NCBI RefSeq assembly: GCF_004664715.2
Contig: NC_051072.1
Coordinates: 31,021,994-31,085,993, forward strand
DNA length: 64,000 nt
Direction of reading: 5' to 3'
Source: Peromyscus leucopus
Taxonomy: Eukaryota; Chordata; Mammalia; Rodentia; Cricetidae
The position numbers and the translations under genes were made by a program. Shown here one piece after another: positions 25,181 through 37,887 of the stretch. The stretch's first letter is position 1. The number at the start of each line of letters is the position of its first letter. Under the pieces are notes generated by a model that ran no database searches, was not told the DNA's origin, and saw nothing but the letters and a program-made list of their open reading frames with translations.

Positions 25181-26754
25181 TTTTGAGGAGCACTTAGGAT
25201 GTGGAATGATGTTAATTAAAACTTTTGTCTAGTCCTAAATTGCCTCTCTCTATATTTTCCTTAAGCTAAAGGCTTCTCCATGCACAGTGAACTGCAGTCT
25301 AACTACTGCAACCTGCTCTTGTAGGTAGTATTTGAGAACCCGAGTCTCATCCAGTCACGGAAGCCAGTGCTGACAATGTATTCAACAGAGACAGACTTGC
25401 ACTGTAACCAACTGAGCCCTTCTCACTCCACTTCCTCCTTATGGATGTCACATTCACTTCTCTGGCTATAAATAACACACACCTGTGTACTAGGGCAGAA
25501 CATTCTGAATCATTTTGGGTTGTACTGATGTCCGTCTCTAGAATCATAAGGCTGATTGAGATCTGACATTATATTTTGACAAGGCATATCCTCCTCCGGA
25601 AAACAAATTGTTTCACTCTTAGCATGCTACCTTACCCTCTGATTTCAGGTTGGCTTCAGTTAATGGAAAAATCTTGCCTAGGAGTCTGAGGGCTGTGGGC
25701 TTCAATTTCAAAGGCTCAGAGCTGGCTGTGTTTTCTGTCAATGCTCTTTAGCTTTTTCCATGCAGTCCTGTGGACATGACTTCCTTTCTGTGTTTTACTG
25801 ATCACGAGAGTCTGTTGTTACTATCCCTGGAGCTCCTGTGGTCTTTACAACCCAACTCACAACATAGTAACCGCTCACTGCTGTAAACTGTCCCTCATCT
25901 TTATGACTTGAATAACAAATAGTCTCTGTGGATTTCCTTTTTGAATAGTTCTTTAGAAGAAAGTCGAGAATCTGCAGGGGGCAACATAAATAAAACTCAC
26001 TAGAGTCACGTGGCATTCTCAAGGAATACTAAAAATGTCTTTTCTCTTCTCTTGGTACCTGCTCATTTGTAAAATGGAAATTTAAGCCATGAGAATCTAA
26101 TGCTTATTTTTGCCTCCAAAACGTTACATTTCTGTGATTGTTAATGCAAAACAAATTGGTTATCAGAGAGCTAGCGTCTTCTTTTATTTTTTTTTTATCC
26201 TTCTTTCATTCTATGACAGTGTGCTGATTATTTGATCGGTCCCAATCCCATTTCTGCTTCAGTACCTCAGAGGATATGTATGGAGTTGCAATATGTTCTG
26301 GTTAATAAACTCCATGAAGAATAGGAGATACTGATTTATTTAGAACGAGTCCATGAAGTGAAACTTTGGAGGCTAACTCGGTGTGGTGATCCCTTCTCTG
26401 CTCTCTGGCCTTCTTCACTCCTGATGAGAGGATGAGATGGCTGTGGTGCAGATAGTTTCCTGAATGTGACAAACTGGTCACACGCCAGCCCTAAACAACC
26501 TGTCTTTTTAACTTTCCATCTGAGAGGCCATTAAATCTATTCCCTCATGTTTCTTTAAAATAGTTCTTTCTTTTCCTCTAACTCATAGAGGAACATAGTC
26601 ACTAAGTTATACATACACACCATGTACCTTTCAAAACACCCAGGTGCTTAGAACTTGCCACTCACTTGTTCCAGGAAGGCATTCTTCGTGTTTTCGTCCT
26701 TTATACTCAGTCTGGTTCCTCAACATTTAGCAGGACTGTGCTGAAACCATATAA
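25181..26754. other. Unassigned intronic sequence, slightly GC-richer
   Basis: No coding exon or repeat was identified. Confidence 0.45.
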
Positions 26755-27240
26755 GGCTTTATTTTTTTTATATAAATTTTTTTCATTTATTTTATATCCT
26801 GACTGTAAGTTCCCCTCCCTCTTTTCCTCCTGTTCCCTCCCTCTGCCTCCCCCCCACCATCCATTCCTCCTGTTTCTGTTGAGAAAGGGGCAGGCCTCCC
26901 ACAGGTGTCAAGAAAGCATGGCATATCAAGTTGAGGTAGGACTAAGCTCCTCCCTTTGTAGTAAGGCTGGGCAAGCAACCCTGTATGTGAAATAGGTTCC
27001 CAAGCTCAAGGGATAGGCCATGATCCCACTGCTAGGATTCCCACAAATAGACCAAGCTACACAACTGTCAACGTATGTAGAGGGCCTAGGTCGGTCCCAT
27101 GAAGGCTCCCTCCTGTTGGTCCAGAGTCTGTGAGCTCCTATGAGCCCAGGTTATTTCTTCTGGTTCCCTTGTGACGACCTTGATGCCCTTGGCTCATACA
27201 GTCCTTCTTCCCTCTCTTCATCCTGTTAGGCTTTAATTCT
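26755..27240 (-). mobile_element. L1 3' UTR, antisense
   Basis: Same antisense landmarks as the younger element at 24.6 kb: a pyrimidine-rich start, GGGGCAGGCCTCCCACAGGTG, CATGGCATATCAAGTTGAGGTAGG, GATCCCACTGCTAGG and TGAGCTCCTATGAGCCCAGG. Confidence 0.78.
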
Positions 27241-27679
27241 TAAAGTGACAGCTAACTTACTTAATAAGCATGGTTCATTTGCTCTAAAAATTTTCAGTTT
27301 CACGTATAGTTAGTGTCAAAGAGAGGCTTCCAAAAGTCAGATATATAAAGAACATTCCTAACAGCAGGATGTAGTAGCAAGAAAACTAGAATTTATGTAT
27401 GTATGTACTGCATTGGAAATTCAGCTACGTTAATAAAACAACAGACTAATAATAAAGAAATATGTCACTGCCCAATATAAAGCTTACTAACTAACCTTTC
27501 TTTGATGCTTAGTTATCAAAACCATAACAAGAAAATTACTGGAACCAAATAAAACCAAGAGTATATTCTGAAAACTGCATTATATACATACACATAGTTT
27601 TAAAAATTCTTTTCTTAAATCCAGAAACTAAAACATGTAACTCAACATTAAAATTTATCTTAACCTATCTGGCCATTAT

Positions 27680-28505
27680 AATAGAATACTATAAACTGAC
27701 TGGTACACATATTATGCATTTACTTCTTATGGTTCTGGAAAATATGAAGTCCAAGTTGAGGAAGCCAGCACGGTTGGGATAGTGGTGTGGTCCTTTCTTT
27801 ATATGTCTCCACATTACTCTTCCTTGGTAACATCCGCATATATAGAGATTTTCTCTGTATATTTTATGAGGGGATTACTTGCCTTGATGGCATTCAGAAC
27901 ATGGTACCTTTAAATATGACACTTTGGAAATAGATAAAACAGACGAAATAGGTGGCCATAAAGTCTCCTACCTGTGTGAGAGCTGACCACAAAGGATATT
28001 CGGATCACTGCCCCTAAGAGTAAATACAAAGTTTCTGCCTGTTCTGTCTTGTGACAAGAGGAAATTAACAAAGACATTTGCCAATAAAAATCTCAATGAG
28101 TATTGGTTTAAGGATTGCCTGTTCTATTACAAATCAATTATATTCCTTTTGGTACAGATCTTATTTTATATGCATTTTCAGCTTTTCATAAAACCTAAAT
28201 GTAAATTATGCACATGCTTTCTGAATCTATATATCTAGGGGGTTTCATTTTCAAGTTCCTCCTGTTTCAGAAAACTTGGTTTAAAGTAATTTCGTCTGCT
28301 TCTCTCTTATTCATCTGTGTTGCCTTATAGAGTTATCATCATGAACTTTGCAAGACTAAGAAGTTATTTTTTTTTCTCTTAGGTCACCATGAAGATGCCA
28401 TCCTTATGAAGCTAACTAAATATAGTTATTCCAAAGGGCAAACCTCCAAATGTCATCACATTGAGACTATATGAATTTTGAAGAGACACAAATATTAAGA
28501 AACAC
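27680..28505 (+). repeat. Ancient mammalian interspersed repeat, split
   Basis: 27690-27910 (TAGAATACTATAAACTGACTGG, TTATGGTTCTGGAAAATATGAAG) and 28395-28505 (CCTCCAAATGTCATCACATTGAG, ATGAATTTTGAAGAGACAC) resemble two parts of one old mammalian repeat with unrelated sequence between. I cannot name the family with certainty. Confidence 0.38.
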
Positions 28506-28959
28506 AGAAAATGCCAATTTTCTCATGATAATCAGATAATGGTTCCACATATGCTTCCTTGGTAGATAGTCTACATTATCTTTTGGAAACATCTTAGCAT
28601 AGAATATGAGATCAATGTGCTCAGAGAGTAGAGTCTAGGTCTTAAATATTTCTCAGGCTTTTGTGTCTCAGTGAACGATGGCTTTCCAGAAAAGATCAGG
28701 CTTAGAAAAATTTTTTTCCTATCAGTATGTTTATTTAGCAAAAATAATACACTAATCATCTACCCACTCCTTCATAACTGTTACTCAAAAAAGTATTCTA
28801 GTAAAAGTCTGGCTCTTTTTGTTTGGTAGTTTGTTTTGTTTTGTTGCTGAGCTGTTACTGGTGATGACCATTAAGCTCCAAGAGTGGAAGAGGCATTAAC
28901 TACTGTGTGCAGTTTAAGGGTCAGAGACACAAAACCAAGGTCACTCCCTCCAGTTTTGT

Positions 28960-29805
28960 GTCCCCAGTCTTTCACTATCAGGGACTTAGGGGAAAACCAA
29001 ATACTACTGTTCTACTAAAGGAATGTACCAATAAAATGATTTTTAATAACATTCGACTATATTCATAGATCAGTGTCTTGCTCAAGCATATTCACAGAGG
29101 CTTCCTGCTGCAGCAGTTCAGAACAGATACAGAGACACACAGCCAGAAAATATGTAGAGAGTGAGAGATCTTGAAATACTCAACCCTAATTGGGAGTCTC
29201 CATTACCCACCCCGCTCCCCCCCCCCCCCCGCCCCCCCCCCCCCCCCCCCGCCCTATAGCTCAGGTGACTCTACAGAAGAGAAGGTGAAAAGAATAGGAA
29301 CCAGATGAAATGGAGGAAACAGAGGAAATGAGGCCTTCTAAACACAGCAGGATAGGACCAATATTCATAGGAATTCATAAAGATTCCCAGAATGCCCAGA
29401 ACCTGAATGGGTCGGCACCAGATGGGGTCCCAGAGCTGAGAGAAGTAGATTCTTGTCCCCATTCTGAAGAAAGAGGTTATCTCCAAACTACAGGTCTTTT
29501 GTGTATATATTATGGCTTCTGGTTTTGTTTTTCTTATGAGTTTTCTATTTGTGCAACAAGTATTTTTCATGCTTTTTCTTTGGCTCTTTTTCCCTTATTC
29601 GTTTGTTTTGTCCTATTCTGTTTTTTTTTTTTTTCATTTCATGCTATTTTATTTTATTGTTACTTTTAGATGGCTGTTTGTTTTCTAACAAGAGACAGAA
29701 AGTGTGTGGATTCAGATGACAGGTTGGGAAGAACTAGGAGGAGTTGGAGAATAAACTGTACTCAGAATATATTGTATAAATAATACATTTTCAATAAAAG
29801 AAAAA
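28960..29805 (+). mobile_element. Lx-type L1 3' UTR, sense, with long C tract
   Basis: A sense L1 3' UTR from AATGTACCAATAAAATG through CAGTGTCTTGCTCAAG and CATTCTGAAGAAAGAGG to ACTGTACTCAGAATATATTG and TTCAATAAAAG. A C-homopolymer tract interrupts it at 29206-29253. Confidence 0.78.
29206..29253 (+). repeat. (C)n tract with isolated Gs
   Basis: C runs broken only by single G or CT interruptions, in an L1 3' UTR position that elsewhere reads CATTAAATCCCTCCC. Confidence 0.95.
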
Positions 29806-32454
29806 AGAATAATTTCAATAAGAGATTTATTTCTTTATAATTCTCACTAAAAATCAGTAGTTCCACTATCAATAATGTATTCCAGTAATCTAACATGAAA
29901 TGCATGGTGTACCAATAGTAGGGAACACCAAGATATAAGGGATGATTTGTGACTTTCATGTTTGACTTTTGAACTGGATACTTCTGGCAGAGGTTAGTGT
30001 GAGATCACTAATATGAATTTGACTATGATGGTACATGCCTACAGGGGAGGAATGGTGCTTTCTTACCCTGTATTTCACACAATAAAGTGCTACACAATTT
30101 ATATATGCCTAATCACAATTCACTTCATCTGTGTAGCATTTCCTGTATCATAATATAAAGAAATCCTTTCACTGGATTTTAGAAAGAAAAACTCAGAACC
30201 ATTTTTAAGTCCTTAGACAAAGTAGACACAAATCTGCGATAACTATAGAACAAATATTGGAACACAAACCGTGACATCAAGATGAGATGATAGTTGAAAG
30301 TCAAATGTAATTGAGGAGAAACTAGAGGTTGTTTCATGCAGGGATGATAATGATAGACAAGGCAATTAAAGGTTTAGAAGAAAGAATAATTAAATCACAG
30401 AGACCACAGAAACAGCTTTGTAAAGGACTACACACCATGGAGCAGTGAAATCTGACGAAGGACCTTTTACAAACTTCATGTTGTCGAGTTTGAAATGAGA
30501 GAATAGAAAGATTACCTTGATGTTCTGGACCATAAACACATTATAGTTGGCTTTCATTAACCAATTAAAAGATACTACTGATAGGATGCTGGAATATAGA
30601 ATTAAATCAGTAAAAAGGAGAAGGTGAAAGGTTAGCTAGAAGATTTTATCTATGACTAAAATATGGTATAATGACAACTTGAAACAAGTAAGTGCTTGTA
30701 AACAACAGAACACGTTCGACAATATGCCAAATTTTACAAGATGAAGTGGAAGCAAAATTGAATGACAGACAATATTGCCATAATTATGTAGGAATGAGAA
30801 AACAGACACTATGCATTTATACCCAAGCTTGCATTGGTAAGATTCTTGTATGTGTTGTCCTCAACCAAAGGGCTACAAGTCTCCCTGCAGTTAATTCGTA
30901 TTTAAATGTTTGATTAAGCAAAACTCTGATTGAAATATGATGAAAATATTGCATAAGATTCTGGCATCACAATGCTTTCATGTATATTTCCCCCATCTTT
31001 AACAAAGAGATTGGAAACACTACAAATGAGTGGTATATGTGTGGACATGGAAATCTCTCATTTTTATTTTTGGGGCAACATTAATATCAGCAACATAAGA
31101 AATCAAAGACATTTTATGTGTTTGTGTACCTACCTACAGGAAAAAAAAACTTCCACAACTGCTTTTTAAAATAAAAGAAAAACAAAAATTTATAACAGTG
31201 CCACAGAGATGAACAAAAGTATAATCTGAATTCATAACATAACAAAAAATCAGGTTATATATACAACATATGAAATGTATATTTAGTAGTTTTCCTTTGT
31301 GTTCTATTGTATGAATAAAATTATTGCAGTAACAAGAGTACTGAGTGATTCATGTGAAAAACACATAGTAGCAGTCTTGCTGCTCTGTGGGTGAGGTAGG
31401 ATTAAATTCTCTTGCATGGTAGTGTGCTCTAAGATTGATTCAGAGCTGGCTAACACTGGTCAGCTTTTGTTTTCTTCCTCAGGTGCATTGTGCAGCCTCC
31501 TGTTACTAAGATACCATGATACCAAGGGCGGAATACATCACAAACGTCTATGCTTAAATGTCAAAAGCAAAGCATTCAAAAATAGTGTCTTTTCGAGACT
31601 CCAGTTCATTGGCATCTTTTTTTTTTTTTTTTATTGATTTGTGCCTCAAGTTTTAGTTTGTTTTTAAGTAAAAAACATCTACATGTCTATGTTTAGAGAA
31701 ACTATTTTTCCTCTCTAAAATGCATAAATAGTACTCAAAATTTAAAGTGTTTTCCCAGAGCATTTGTGGCTTATCTAAAAAAATACCCAAATTATTTAAT
31801 TATATTTGACAAGTTATAAATATTATTAGTATCATTCAAGATGAAAAGTTATCATTTGAAATTTACCCAAATATTATAATGTCCAATTTTAGTGTTGGAC
31901 AATGTAATATTTTCTGAGATATCTTTATGTACATAAAAGGTTATTTTTAATAATTTGCTGTTTTGTGTATGTGCATATTTTACCATAGTGACTGATAAGG
32001 TATTTACAACTAATAATGACTATAAAATGCTTGCAAATAATATAATAATGAAGTTTTCTACATAAACTTGAGAAGTACTTATTCACATTTAAGTATCAAT
32101 GGGAACAAACTTTAATTAACAAATATTTATGAAAGTACCTGGTTGGAATTATGATGCAGGTTCCCCCTGGCATCGTTCCTGTGTCAAATGAGTATCTCAA
32201 GTTCTTGTACAGGCTGCCTTTGAGTACAGATGGGGCTTTAATCTGACTGTGTCTAGGTAGTTCAGTGATTAAGGTCTATTTTCAAAATTTCAGGGCACTG
32301 ACTGAAAGAGAACATTGCATCTTTAGCTAGCAAAATCAGTGGTGTCGTGGTGAAAAGGGAACAATCTGGAGTGTGATTGGGACAGGAATCTTGTCTCCAC
32401 ACTGCTTGTGTTCCTTTCAGTAGCCCAATTACTCTCACTGAATTGCTATTACCT
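29806..32454. other. Unassigned AT-rich intronic sequence
   Basis: Only short homopolymers (for example T at 31618-31632) are identifiable. Confidence 0.5.
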
Positions 32455-32795
32455 TCATTTTTTTTTTCTTCAGTTTAGTTTTCTGAGAATTGTGCATTAG
32501 TACTGGATTTATATTTCCACCACTCCAATTCCTCACATCTTCTCCACTGCCTCCCAAATTTATGACTTCTTCTTTAATTACGATGTATTTATATGTATGT
32601 ATGTATGTACATGGATGGATGGGTGGATGGATGGATGGACTCATGGATGGATGCATGGATGTATGGATGGATAACCTACTGAATACAGTTAGTCTTGCTC
32701 AATAAGTACATAAGTATCATTAGGATTGGGTAAACATTCGGGGGCTTGTCCCTCAAGCAAACTAATTCTTCCTCTATCAATCATCTTTTATTCTT
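32455..32795 (-). mobile_element. L1 3' UTR, antisense, with GGAT repeat
   Basis: Decayed antisense L1 3' UTR: GAGAATTGTGCATTAGTACTGG, CAAATTTATGACTTCTTC, a tetranucleotide expansion and CGGGGGCTTGTCCCTCAAG. Confidence 0.6.
32593..32672 (+). repeat. (TGTA)n/(GGAT)n repeat
   Basis: A short TGTA run followed by imperfect GGAT units. Confidence 0.93.
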
Positions 32796-33137
32796 AATAT
32801 TATGATAAAATCTGGGGATCCATTAAAAGGTTTGAAGAAGATAATGAAAGCAAAGCCTCTGCCTCATGGAAGCATACCTGATCAATACCCTGAAAAGCTC
32901 ACTTTATGTAGTCTCACTATACAAAAACAGACATTTTACAAGTTGCATTTTGGAGCTGGGGTTAGCTTTGAGCTTTCTGCTCTAGGTACTAGAAACTTTG
33001 TGTTCATTGTTATTTAAATTTTAAATCATTCATAATGTCATTTAGAATCTCTTTACTACTTTAATACTTCATAACTATGTCAGTGCTACATGGAGGCAAT
33101 GTGAAATCACTGTTTGTTTAAAAGTAATAAAATCACT

Positions 33138-33433
33138 TTCATTTATCTTGTAGTTTCATAAAATTTAAAAATTAAATTATGTTAGTGAAATTTGCATTTA
33201 AGTGCTTAATAACTAATTTATACACATTTAGCCTTTAAATTTGATACCACAGCGATAAAGACAAATGTACTTGCTAATTAAATATTTTATATAATTTGTA
33301 ATGATTTAATTATCTTCTAAGTATTATTAAATAATGTTATCGCCACCCTGCAGCATTTAAAAATTAAATTTGAAATCTAAAAGCTTCAAGTTCCTGAAAA
33401 TGCATGTTAAATAAAATGTAATATAATATTTGA
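33138..33433 (+). repeat. Left arm of a ~300-bp imperfect inverted repeat
   Basis: An AT-rich sequence containing AAATTATGTTAGTGAAATTT, CATTTAAGTGCTTAATAACT and GCCACCCTGCAGC. The reverse complement of 38692-39000 follows it colinearly, roughly 85-90 percent identical in the best blocks by eye. I do not recognise it as a known repeat family. Confidence 0.82.
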
Positions 33434-33435
33434 TC

Positions 33436-33600
33436 TCATCCCCCATCCCCTCCCCTCTATTAGCCCCCTCGCCCCCAGTTTACTCCAGAGACCATCTATT
33501 TGTGGTGAGGGAGGCTTGGAGGAGTGGTAGGAGGGATGAGAGGGGGATCTGTGCTTGGTATGTAAAATGAATTAAAAAATACCTTAAAAAAAAGAAAATT
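33436..33600 (+). mobile_element. L1 3' terminus, sense
   Basis: Ends GATGAGAGGGGGATCTGTGCTTGGTATGTAAAATGAATT and an A-rich tail, the same ending as the L1s at 21.9 and 61.9 kb. The C-rich first 60 bp may be an inverted fragment of the same element. Confidence 0.65.
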
Positions 33601-33664
33601 CAGGAGAAAAAAAACCTAAAAAATATTTGATAATAGTCTGGAAAAATGAGAGGAAAAGGAGTAA

Positions 33665-33890
33665 GAAACTGAATGGGGGCATCTGGGACAAAGGCTCAGT
33701 TAATAGCTCTTGCTGCTCTTGCAGAGGACTGGAGTTCCTTTCCTAGTACCTATTGTGTCAGGCTCCTTACAGCCACCCTTCACTCCAGTTCCAGGAGATC
33801 AGATACCTTATCTTTCCTCTGCAGGCAAGCAGACACACACACACATGCACACACACCACAAATAAAATTTAAAAATAAAAGAATAAATGG
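33665..33890 (+). mobile_element. B2/B3-type SINE, sense
   Basis: AAGGCTCAGTTAATAGCTCTTGCTGCTCTTGCAGAGGAC, CCTAGTACC, CTCCAGTTCCAGGAGATC and a CA-rich tail ending ACAAATAAAATTTAAAAAT. Confidence 0.78.
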
Positions 33891-35139
33891 ATGCATATTA
33901 TGCTGTACATAGATGGAAATAGCATAAAAATAACATCCAGAAACTTGTGAGAAATTAGTAGGAGCTAATCAGCTAGTCAAAGAGCCGTATGTACTCACTC
34001 ATCTAACTTTTACAATAGTCTTAAATAGAATGAGTTATTTTTGTATATGATGGCAGTCGTTCTCAAATGTGTTAATTAGCATTTAAGCATCCCAGAATTT
34101 ATAAGTAAAATAAATCAGTTTCACCCTCAAGATTTTGTTTCAGAAGCCATTTGCTCTATGTATAGATTACTGTACAAGTCAGTCTAGAATTTAGTGGCAT
34201 AAAAATAAAAATCATCATGTTTCTTGGTGATCTAACAGATGAGTACATGCCATCTATGGAAACCTCAGCAGAGGCTAATGGCTCTTGTGATCTTCTCTTG
34301 TGATGCAGAGGATGCAAGGGGACATAAGCTGGCAGAAGTCCTGGCCAACAAGTTGGCTATATTTCCTAGCAGGCTCTAAGTACTATTGGAATTAGAGCAG
34401 AGGATCTAGAATGTTTATAATGTAGGGGCCCATTGGTGGAGAGATTGAGGTTGAGATTGGGTGGGGATGTAGACCTGATGGTCAGTGTCTGAGGGAAGCC
34501 CTTAGGAGAGGTTGATGGTATAGCAGCAACTGGACCATTGATAGAGATGAGCTCTAAACGTTGTCCCAGTCTGATCATAAAACATATCAGTAAAATGTAA
34601 TAAAAATTAGCTGTGAACACATGACAAAGAGTCTGAGCTTGAGATCTGCAAGGAATGTGGGTAAATAAATGTTTGTGATATGAGGAAATGCAGTATGGAT
34701 AACTTCAATATGTAGTGATACAGCACAGCCTATAACAATGACATCACCATAGCAATTTGCTGGTTCCTATAAAAAAAATAGTGAGATGTTTTTTAGACAC
34801 GCTCTTGCCTCCAGCCACTGACACATAGATATTCATTGTTATTTCACTTTCTTTCTCTTCTTCTTTAGCTAGCCTGGCAGAGTGTGCAGCTTTTTTTTAT
34901 GTACTTTCCTGAAGGTGAAATGCTCAGAAAATACACTGTTCAGAGAGGTTCCTTTCTTTCCTTAAGAGAAAATAAATCAGAAAATAATCCTTGATTTTTC
35001 CATTGTGCTTGCAAGATTTAGCATAGGACAAGTCTATGTATAATAAACAAATTAATGTTTGTTGAATGACTAAATTCAAATACACAAAATGCTGTACGAT
35101 TAAGATTGACCATATAAGTTTTGATAAAAGTGTAGAAAA
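33891..35139. other. Unassigned intronic sequence
   Basis: Nothing recognised before the L1 ORF2 fragment begins. Confidence 0.45.
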
Positions 35140-35435
35140 CATACACGTCAGAAAAGGACAGGCTTTTCAACAAATAATACTGGGAAAACTGTAGAAAACT
35201 TCTACATGTAGAAGAATGAAAGTAGATCCATATTTCTAACCCAGTGTAATAATCAACTCAAAGCAGTTCAAATGTAAAATATAACACTGTGAAACCATCA
35301 AAATGCTAGAAGAATAAGTGTAATAGACTTCAGGATACAGGCATAGGTAGGTGTTTCCTGAAAAGGACTGCTATAGTACAGGGATAATGACAAGCATTGG
35401 CAAATGTGTTACTGAATCACAAAGCTATGTATGGC

Positions 35436-35478
35436 AAAATAAATAAATAAAATAAATAAATAAACAAACAAATAAAAT
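35436..35478 (+). repeat. (AAAT)n repeat
   Basis: AAATAAATAAATAAAATAAAT-type repeat before the B2-type SINE. Confidence 0.9.
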
Positions 35479-35494
35479 CATCAGATTGGAGAAA

Positions 35495-35712
35495 GGGGCC
35501 AGAAAGAAGGCTCAGGGCTAAGAGCACTTGTTCTTGCAGAAGACCTGGGTTCAACTCTCATCAACCTCATGTTGGCTCACAATCATTCATAACTCCGGTC
35601 CAGGGGATCTAATGCCTTCTTATCTCTGTAGATATCAGACAGGTATGTGAGTTACATACACTCATGTGGCATAACAATCATAGTCATACAATAAAATAAA
35701 ATAAAATAAAAT
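35495..35712 (+). mobile_element. B2/B3-type SINE nested in L1
   Basis: GGCCAGAAAGAAGGCTCAGGGCTAAGAGCACTTG, CAGAAGACCTGGGTTCAACTC, AACTCCGGTCCAGGGGATC, then a repeated AAAAT tail. L1 ORF2 sequence continues on both sides. Confidence 0.82.
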
Positions 35713-36034
35713 AAATTAGTAATGGAAAAACAGCCTATAGATGGGAAACTAATTTTGCATATAATATACCAAAGAGGTAGTTAATATAAAAAATATATAA
35801 AGAACTACAAAAAGTAAATTCCCTCAATTCCCAAATGATTCAATCAGTAAATGGGTCAATGGATTAATTATCAGAATAGGCAGTTCTAAAAAGAAGAAAA
35901 ACAAATGATCTGTAACTACTTGAAGACATATTCTATGAGCATCCTTAGCCATCAGGACTACGCATTGGAAAACTGCCTTGGTACTCCATGTTGCACAAAC
36001 TTGAATGGTTAATATAAAGTAAACAAATGACAAA

Positions 36035-36411
36035 TGTAGGCAGAAGTATCTGTCCTACCAGAAACTCCCAAATACTCAGCAGCTGCTTCCCAATAATTGA
36101 CTCAGATGCTTAATATTAATTACAAACTGTTTGGCTTATGGCTCAGGCTTATTACTTACTAGTTCTTACACTTAAATTAACGCATAATTCTTACCTATGT
36201 TTAGCCACGTGACTTTAGTACCTTTTCTTATTCTCACCTTGCTTCCTCTGTTTTTGGCTGGCTACTCCTTGACTCAGCCCTTCCTCTTCCCAGAATTCTC
36301 CTAGTCTAGTTGCCCTGCCTATACTTCCTGCCTGGCTACTGGCCAATCAGCATTTTATAATCAATTTGAATGACAAATCTTTACAGTGTATAAGAGCATT
36401 ATCCCACAGCA
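36035..36411 (-). mobile_element. Solo LTR, older mys-related copy
   Basis: This antisense LTR of about 377 bp begins TGTAGGCAG on the plus strand and ends CCCACAGCA. The flanking hexamers are GACAAA and AACAAA, a 5-of-6 match consistent with a worn target duplication. Internal blocks (ACAAACTGTTTGGC, CTATACTTCCTGCCTGGCTACTGGCCAATCA) match the solo LTR at 41 kb. It interrupts an L1 ORF2 fragment. Confidence 0.85.
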
Positions 36412-36944
36412 AACAAATGCAGATGAGAATGCAGAGATGAGGAACTCATATACACAACTAGAAGGACAGCACAGTGGTAAGCAACTATGGAAGGGAGTGA
36501 GGAACCCCCCCAAAAAATACTCTCAGTAATATGTTTATATTTACAACCTAATATGTTTTCTAACTTCCTCTGAAAAATAGTCTTCTTAAAATATAATTAA
36601 GTTTTGGTGAAAATTGTGCATAGTAAATGACGATGAAAAAAAGGTTTTACTTTTAAGTAAAGAAGCACAGGAAACACTAGAAGAACTTATCAAAAAAGGA
36701 TTAGGCAATGTCACATTATTAATGATTTTGGCAAAATTTAGTGACCATAAACCACAAATATCTGTTAGACTTAAAGAAATGAACTAATCTAGTCATTTGA
36801 AATACTTCATAGTTGATCAATTATTTAGAAATCGTTAGGAGAAAGATTAGCATTATGTAAGATTTTGATACCTTAGAATCTGATAATTAAAAATTCCCAA
36901 TGACAAATTTTAAGCATCCTTTAAAGAGCATTCAACTCTTTCTA

Positions 36945-37660
36945 TTTTAGTTCTTTTAATTAATTTTTGAGAATTTCATATTTGAGTACTACATTTACAT
37001 CATGTTCAGCCCTCTTTCTTCCTGTCCATCTCCTCCAGTGTCATACTTCTTCTCAAATTCATAACCTATTTTTAAATTACTGTTACATATATAGGAACAT
37101 ATGAATGTACACACACATAAACACATATGCACATGCACTAGCAACCCCTAAAATATATGAATAGAGCTTGCTGAGTTCATTTTGTGTTGCTCCTATGCAT
37201 ATATATTTAAGGCTGACTACGCTGAATTAGATAACTTAAGAGAAGGCTTTTTCAAGAAAGGAATGACGATCTCTCAGTAGCTATTAACTGCCTGTAGTTT
37301 CACGTCTAGAGGTGGGACCTCATACCTTATTTTGCCTTTGGGGCTATCTTTCCTGGTTGGTCATTGTTGTAACTCCTAGGACTTACAGCTGTCTGGGTTG
37401 GGACTATCGATTGCTTTTCTCCTTTGCTCCTTGCGGAGCACCTTCTCGTATTTGGAAGCTAATCCACAGAAAGGAGACTTCCAGGTCAGATGCAGCTCAA
37501 TTTCTCTAAGCCCTGTGTGGGAAATACGTGGTGTCTTTGGCAGTAGGTTCTTACTTACAAGTTCAGGGAGGCAATCAAGAGCGATGGCAATAGCCTGTAT
37601 TATTTTGGAAGTATCTTCCACTACTCTAACCCATCACTTAAAAGGAGATTTCCCATGCCT
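36945..37660 (-). mobile_element. Old L1 3' UTR, antisense
   Basis: Antisense landmarks in order: TTTTTGAGAATTTCATATTTGAG, a pyrimidine-rich block, CTCAAATTCATAACC, AGAGCTTGCTGAGTTCATTTTG, TCTCAGTAGCTATTAACTGCCTG. The right boundary is uncertain; the region after about 37400 is less recognisable. Confidence 0.55.
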
Positions 37661-37702
37661 GGCACTAGGTATGAAAAACAAAACAAAAACATAAGCAACC
37701 AT

Positions 37703-37877
37703 GCCAGGCGGTGGTGGCACACGCCTTTAATCCCAGCACTCGGGAGGCAGAAGCAGGTGGATCTTTGTGAGTTCGAGGCCAGCCTGGTCTCCAAAGCAAG
37801 TTCTAGGAAAAGCGCAAAAGCTACACAGAGAAACCCTGTCTTGAAAATACCAAAACCAAACAAACAGACAAAAATGA
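37703..37877 (+). mobile_element. Young B1 SINE with perfect target duplication
   Basis: Full-length B1: GCCAGGCGGTGGTGGCACACGCC start, AATCCCAGCACTCGGGAGGC, GTTCGAGGCCAGCCTGGTCT and an A-rich tail. The 10-bp duplication AAGCAACCAT flanks it exactly (37693-37702 and 37878-37887). The A and B boxes are intact by eye. Confidence 0.95.
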
Positions 37878-37887
37878 AAGCAACCAT

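Larger units (their letters stand above)
35140..36510 (+). mobile_element. L1 ORF2 fragment interrupted by a B2-type SINE and an LTR
   Basis: Three pieces follow the order of L1 ORF2: 35140-35494 (TTCAACAAATAATACTGGGAAAACTG, AGAAGAATGAAAGTAGATCC), 35713-36034 (CAAATGATTCAATCAGTAAATGGG, CCTTAGCCATCAGGACTACGC) and 36412-36510 (GAGAATGCAGAGATGAGGAAC, CAACTATGGAAGGGAGTG). The two gaps are a B2-type SINE and the LTR at 36035-36411. All reading frames are broken. Confidence 0.75.

Noticed and set aside
29310..29669. 119-aa plus-strand frame
   Set aside because: Lies in an L1 3' UTR; no L1 ORF motifs and no other homology recognised.
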